DNA of 64,000 bases from Woronichinia naegeliana WA131 (GTDB lineage Bacteria; Cyanobacteriota; Cyanobacteriia; Cyanobacteriales; Microcystaceae): NCBI GenBank assembly GCA_025370055.1, contig CP073041.1, positions 806,001-870,000 of the forward strand, in the 5' to 3' direction. The notes below the pieces were generated by a model. It did not search any database, was not told the origin of the DNA, and saw only the letters and a program-made list of their open reading frames with translations. Numbering within the stretch: position 1 is the first letter of the stretch; the number at the start of each line of letters is the position of its first letter. Positions 62,083-64,000 of this stretch are shown piece after piece. The translations under genes were made by a program, and so were the position numbers.

Positions 62083-63342
62083 ATGGAATTTTTTTCTAAT
62101 CTACTAACTTATTTTCTCCTACTTCTTGTTCCTATTTATTGTGTATATAGAATTTCGAGAAACAAATATATTGCTTTGCTAAATCCCTCTTTACATCTCG
62201 TTTTCTGGGCATACATTTACTTTACTGTACCTGTCTTGTTCATGAAGTCATACTCTTTATACAATTTTTTTGATTTTTCCGATCATATCTATACTTCAAC
62301 CGATTTTTTGTGTAATTGGTATGTCATTGTTTTCTTGATATTTTATATGATTTCTACCGATCATAATATTGAAGTCGTTAATTACAGACCAAAAATAACA
62401 ACTTATCATCTTGCCTTATTCTTTAGTTTTGCTATTAGTGTTTTCTTTATATTTTTGATCGGTAAATTTGGTCAAACCTTGCTCTCTCTTTTGGATCGTG
62501 GCAGCGCACTTTCATTTTTTTCAGACAAGATTTTCTTTGGCTATAAATTCGGACTATTCTTTAATATTTTCCTGGGGGCTGTTGCGGTAATTCTATGGCG
62601 AACAAGAAACCCTTTATGGCTTTTAATGTTTTTACTGCCGATCTCAATAGATCTACTGGCGAAAGGAAGAACGATTGCCTGGTCTTGTATGCTTTTTGCC
62701 TACTTAAACTATGTAGTTATCTTTAGGAAGACGGCTTTTAAGATTGCCATTCCCTTATTTTTAGGACTGGTTTTTGGGGGCTTTTTACGATATCAAGAAT
62801 ATAATTGGAATCAGGGGATAGACAAAATTTTTATTGATCTATTTAGTGATCCAATTGTGAATCGATTTAGTACGCCTCTGGTTTATAAGGATCATTTTGG
62901 TGAAGGTAATTTGTTCTCCTACTTTATTTTTTCCTTTTTTAAGATCTTACCTGAGAGTTTTACACGTAGTCTGTTCGACTACAACAATAGTGCTCAAGTC
63001 TCATTAGGACACATTCTAACCCAGGACTATGGCAGAAAATTAGGATATAGCATATCTGTAAATATTGTGGGTGAAGCACTTTATTATGGTGGTATCACTT
63101 TTGCCATTATTAGCCCTTTGCTGATTGGCTTAATTATTTATTCATTATATGACTTCCGTATTTACAGAAATTTTCCTGGATTCATTTTCGTTTGTATTGT
63201 CATCTCTGGTTTAAGAGGAACAATGAGAGGGACTTTTTACGATACATTTATGCCAGCCGTTTACCTAATGTTTAGTTATTTAATTTGGATTACTATCTTA
63301 GAATGGAAGAGTGTCGTTTTTCGGTTTAAAAACAATAGTTAA
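62083..63342 (+). CDS. Oligosaccharide repeat-unit polymerase (Wzy-like)
   Basis: This 419-residue, very hydrophobic protein has about ten membrane segments, beginning with FFSNLLTYFLLLLVPIYCVY. Others include LHLVFWAYIYFTVPVLFM, ISVFFIFLIGKFG and LWLLMFLLPISIDLLAKGRT. A large loop near 240-330 (RYQEYNWNQGIDKIFIDLFS, GEGNLFSYFIFSFFKILPES) is followed by a final YDTFMPAVYLMFSYLIWIT. The layout matches O-antigen/oligosaccharide repeat unit polymerases. AT content is higher than in the neighbours, as often seen in variable glycan genes. IS sequence follows about 150 bp downstream. Confidence 0.75.
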   Translation: MEFFSNLLTYFLLLLVPIYCVYRISRNKYIALLNPSLHLVFWAYIYFTVPVLFMKSYSLYNFFDFSDHIYTSTDFLCNWYVIVFLIFYMISTDHNIEVVNYRPKITTYHLALFFSFAISVFFIFLIGKFGQTLLSLLDRGSALSFFSDKIFFGYKFGLFFNIFLGAVAVILWRTRNPLWLLMFLLPISIDLLAKGRTIAWSCMLFAYLNYVVIFRKTAFKIAIPLFLGLVFGGFLRYQEYNWNQGIDKIFIDLFSDPIVNRFSTPLVYKDHFGEGNLFSYFIFSFFKILPESFTRSLFDYNNSAQVSLGHILTQDYGRKLGYSISVNIVGEALYYGGITFAIISPLLIGLIIYSLYDFRIYRNFPGFIFVCIVISGLRGTMRGTFYDTFMPAVYLMFSYLIWITILEWKSVVFRFKNNS

Positions 63343-63494
63343 ACCTTTTTTTAATTAACTGGACAGTGGAAAGTTCTCGATGCGGGTAAGTGGAGAAAAG
63401 AAAATCGGACATCCGATACCAAAGAGTGCCGTTATGTCCGAAACTGGCTGATATAAGAAAATCGATAGCCAGTGCTATCTATCAATTATGCAAC

Positions 63495-63863
63495 GGGTGT
63501 GACCTTTAGTTGATGAAGGAAAAGAAAAGTGTTAACATGAGATGAAAAGTGACAAAGAGGAAACAATGATGACAGCAAAACTAATTAATGTAGAGGGTTC
63601 AAAGATAAAAATAGAACTAACATTAGAACTCAGTCGTTCAATGTTGGATACAGAAATAAATATTCAAAAAGGCTTAAACGAAGTAGGTTGCATCGCCAGC
63701 AAAGAAGCCTTGAAATATTTAGATACAGATGGTTCACCCTTAAAAATCGGTGAAGAAATCTGGAAGAGTAAGGGAGAGCAACCGAAAGAATATCAAACAC
63801 CTTATGGTGAGGTTATAGTGAATCGTCATGTATATCAGCGTTCAGTAGGAGGAAAAACGTATT
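63495..63863 (+). mobile_element. ISKra4-like element, copy 3, interrupted
   Basis: It starts with GGGTGTGACCTTTAGTTGAT at 63495, as in copies 1 and 2. The 8 bases before it (TATGCAAC) would be the left target duplication, but the right end is outside the window. The sequence is cut at 63863 by the IS4-type element. Confidence 0.88.
63542..63863 (+). pseudogene. ISKra4-like transposase N-terminus, copy 3
   Basis: The first 107 codons match copies 1 and 2 (MKSDKEETMMTAKLINVEGS start). At NRHVYQRS this copy continues VGGKTY in frame, which is the normal family sequence and lacks the extra base shared by the other two. It is then truncated by the IS4-type element at 63864. Confidence 0.85.
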
Positions 63864-64000
63864 CATCCGTGTCAACTTAAAGGAATGGGTTCCCAAATTT
63901 GTTGATTGAGAGCGGCCTTTTCTCGATGTCGCTTTCTCTCAGCTTTGACCAAACCAAATAACTTAGCACGTTCAGCCAGATAGGTTACTGTATCAGGCTT
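63864..64000 (-). mobile_element. IS4-family element, left end (runs off the window)
   Basis: CATCCGTGTCAACTTAA at 63864 and the following 120 bp match 581-717, with the C-terminal codons of the IS4-type transposase on the minus strand (ending QQIWEPIPLS at 63872). It lies inside ISKra4-like copy 3, the opposite nesting order to that at 581-3427. Confidence 0.9.

Noticed and set aside
1-64000. tRNA, rRNA or riboswitch genes
   Set aside because: None was recognised by eye. A covariance-model scan would be needed to exclude small ones.

Overview
The window comes from a cyanobacterium with a heavy insertion-sequence load. The evidence is the abundant GCGATCGC (HIP1) octamer in the chromosomal part and a set of cyanobacterial marker genes: Ycf54, a KaiB homologue, a GUN4-domain protein, DUF29 and Uma2 families, DUF3086/DUF3119, DUF3727, DUF1995 and an EGY-type site-2 protease. 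Base usage and gene families fit a chroococcalean such as Microcystis or Woronichinia. That assignment is inference, since no rRNA or tRNA gene was recognised.

Region 1 (1-14.95 kb) is a stack of nested transposons with no intact host gene. An IS630-type element is broken by an IS4-type element (581-3427), an ISKra4-like element (3909-5299) and a second kind of ISKra4-like element (5758-8721). The IS4 element itself holds a further ISKra4-like copy (917-2306), and the 5758-8721 element holds an intact 1690-bp IS5/IS1182-type element. Behind these lie a truncated IS5-type copy, an IS66 fragment, an ISNCY-like element containing a MITE that shares its end sequence, another ISKra4-like transposase, a second intact 1690-bp IS5-type element and an IS1. 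Target duplications (8, 9, 4 and 4 bp) let the order of several insertions be worked out.

Region 2 (15-31 kb) mixes housekeeping genes (ABC ATPase, rsmG, MAPEG, GT9, msrB) with decaying accessory DNA. The decay includes a 22-codon relic of ureC, a row of broken or fused toxin-antitoxin genes (Txe/YoeB, DUF433, ParD, PIN), a secreted caspase-like protease whose upstream neighbour is split by an IS4 element, three DUF29 genes and dispersed palindromic repeats.

Region 3 (31-62 kb) is mostly ordinary chromosome: cysS, pterin dehydratase, surE, murQ, EGY-like S2P, ABC-F, trpA, pdxJ, ycf54 and plsY. Signalling and regulatory genes are interspersed: a receiver-domain protein joined to a KaiB homologue, a histidine-kinase-like protein lacking the usual phospho-His, and a VWA/PP2C pair. 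A polysaccharide theme runs through it, with a Wzc-like tyrosine kinase, a Wza-like SLBB exporter, two glycosyltransferases and a Wzy-like polymerase. Small foldback elements (34500, 36943, 48455) sit between genes.

Region 4 (63.5 kb to the end) holds an ISKra4-like copy interrupted by the IS4-type element. This is the reverse of the nesting seen at the left end.
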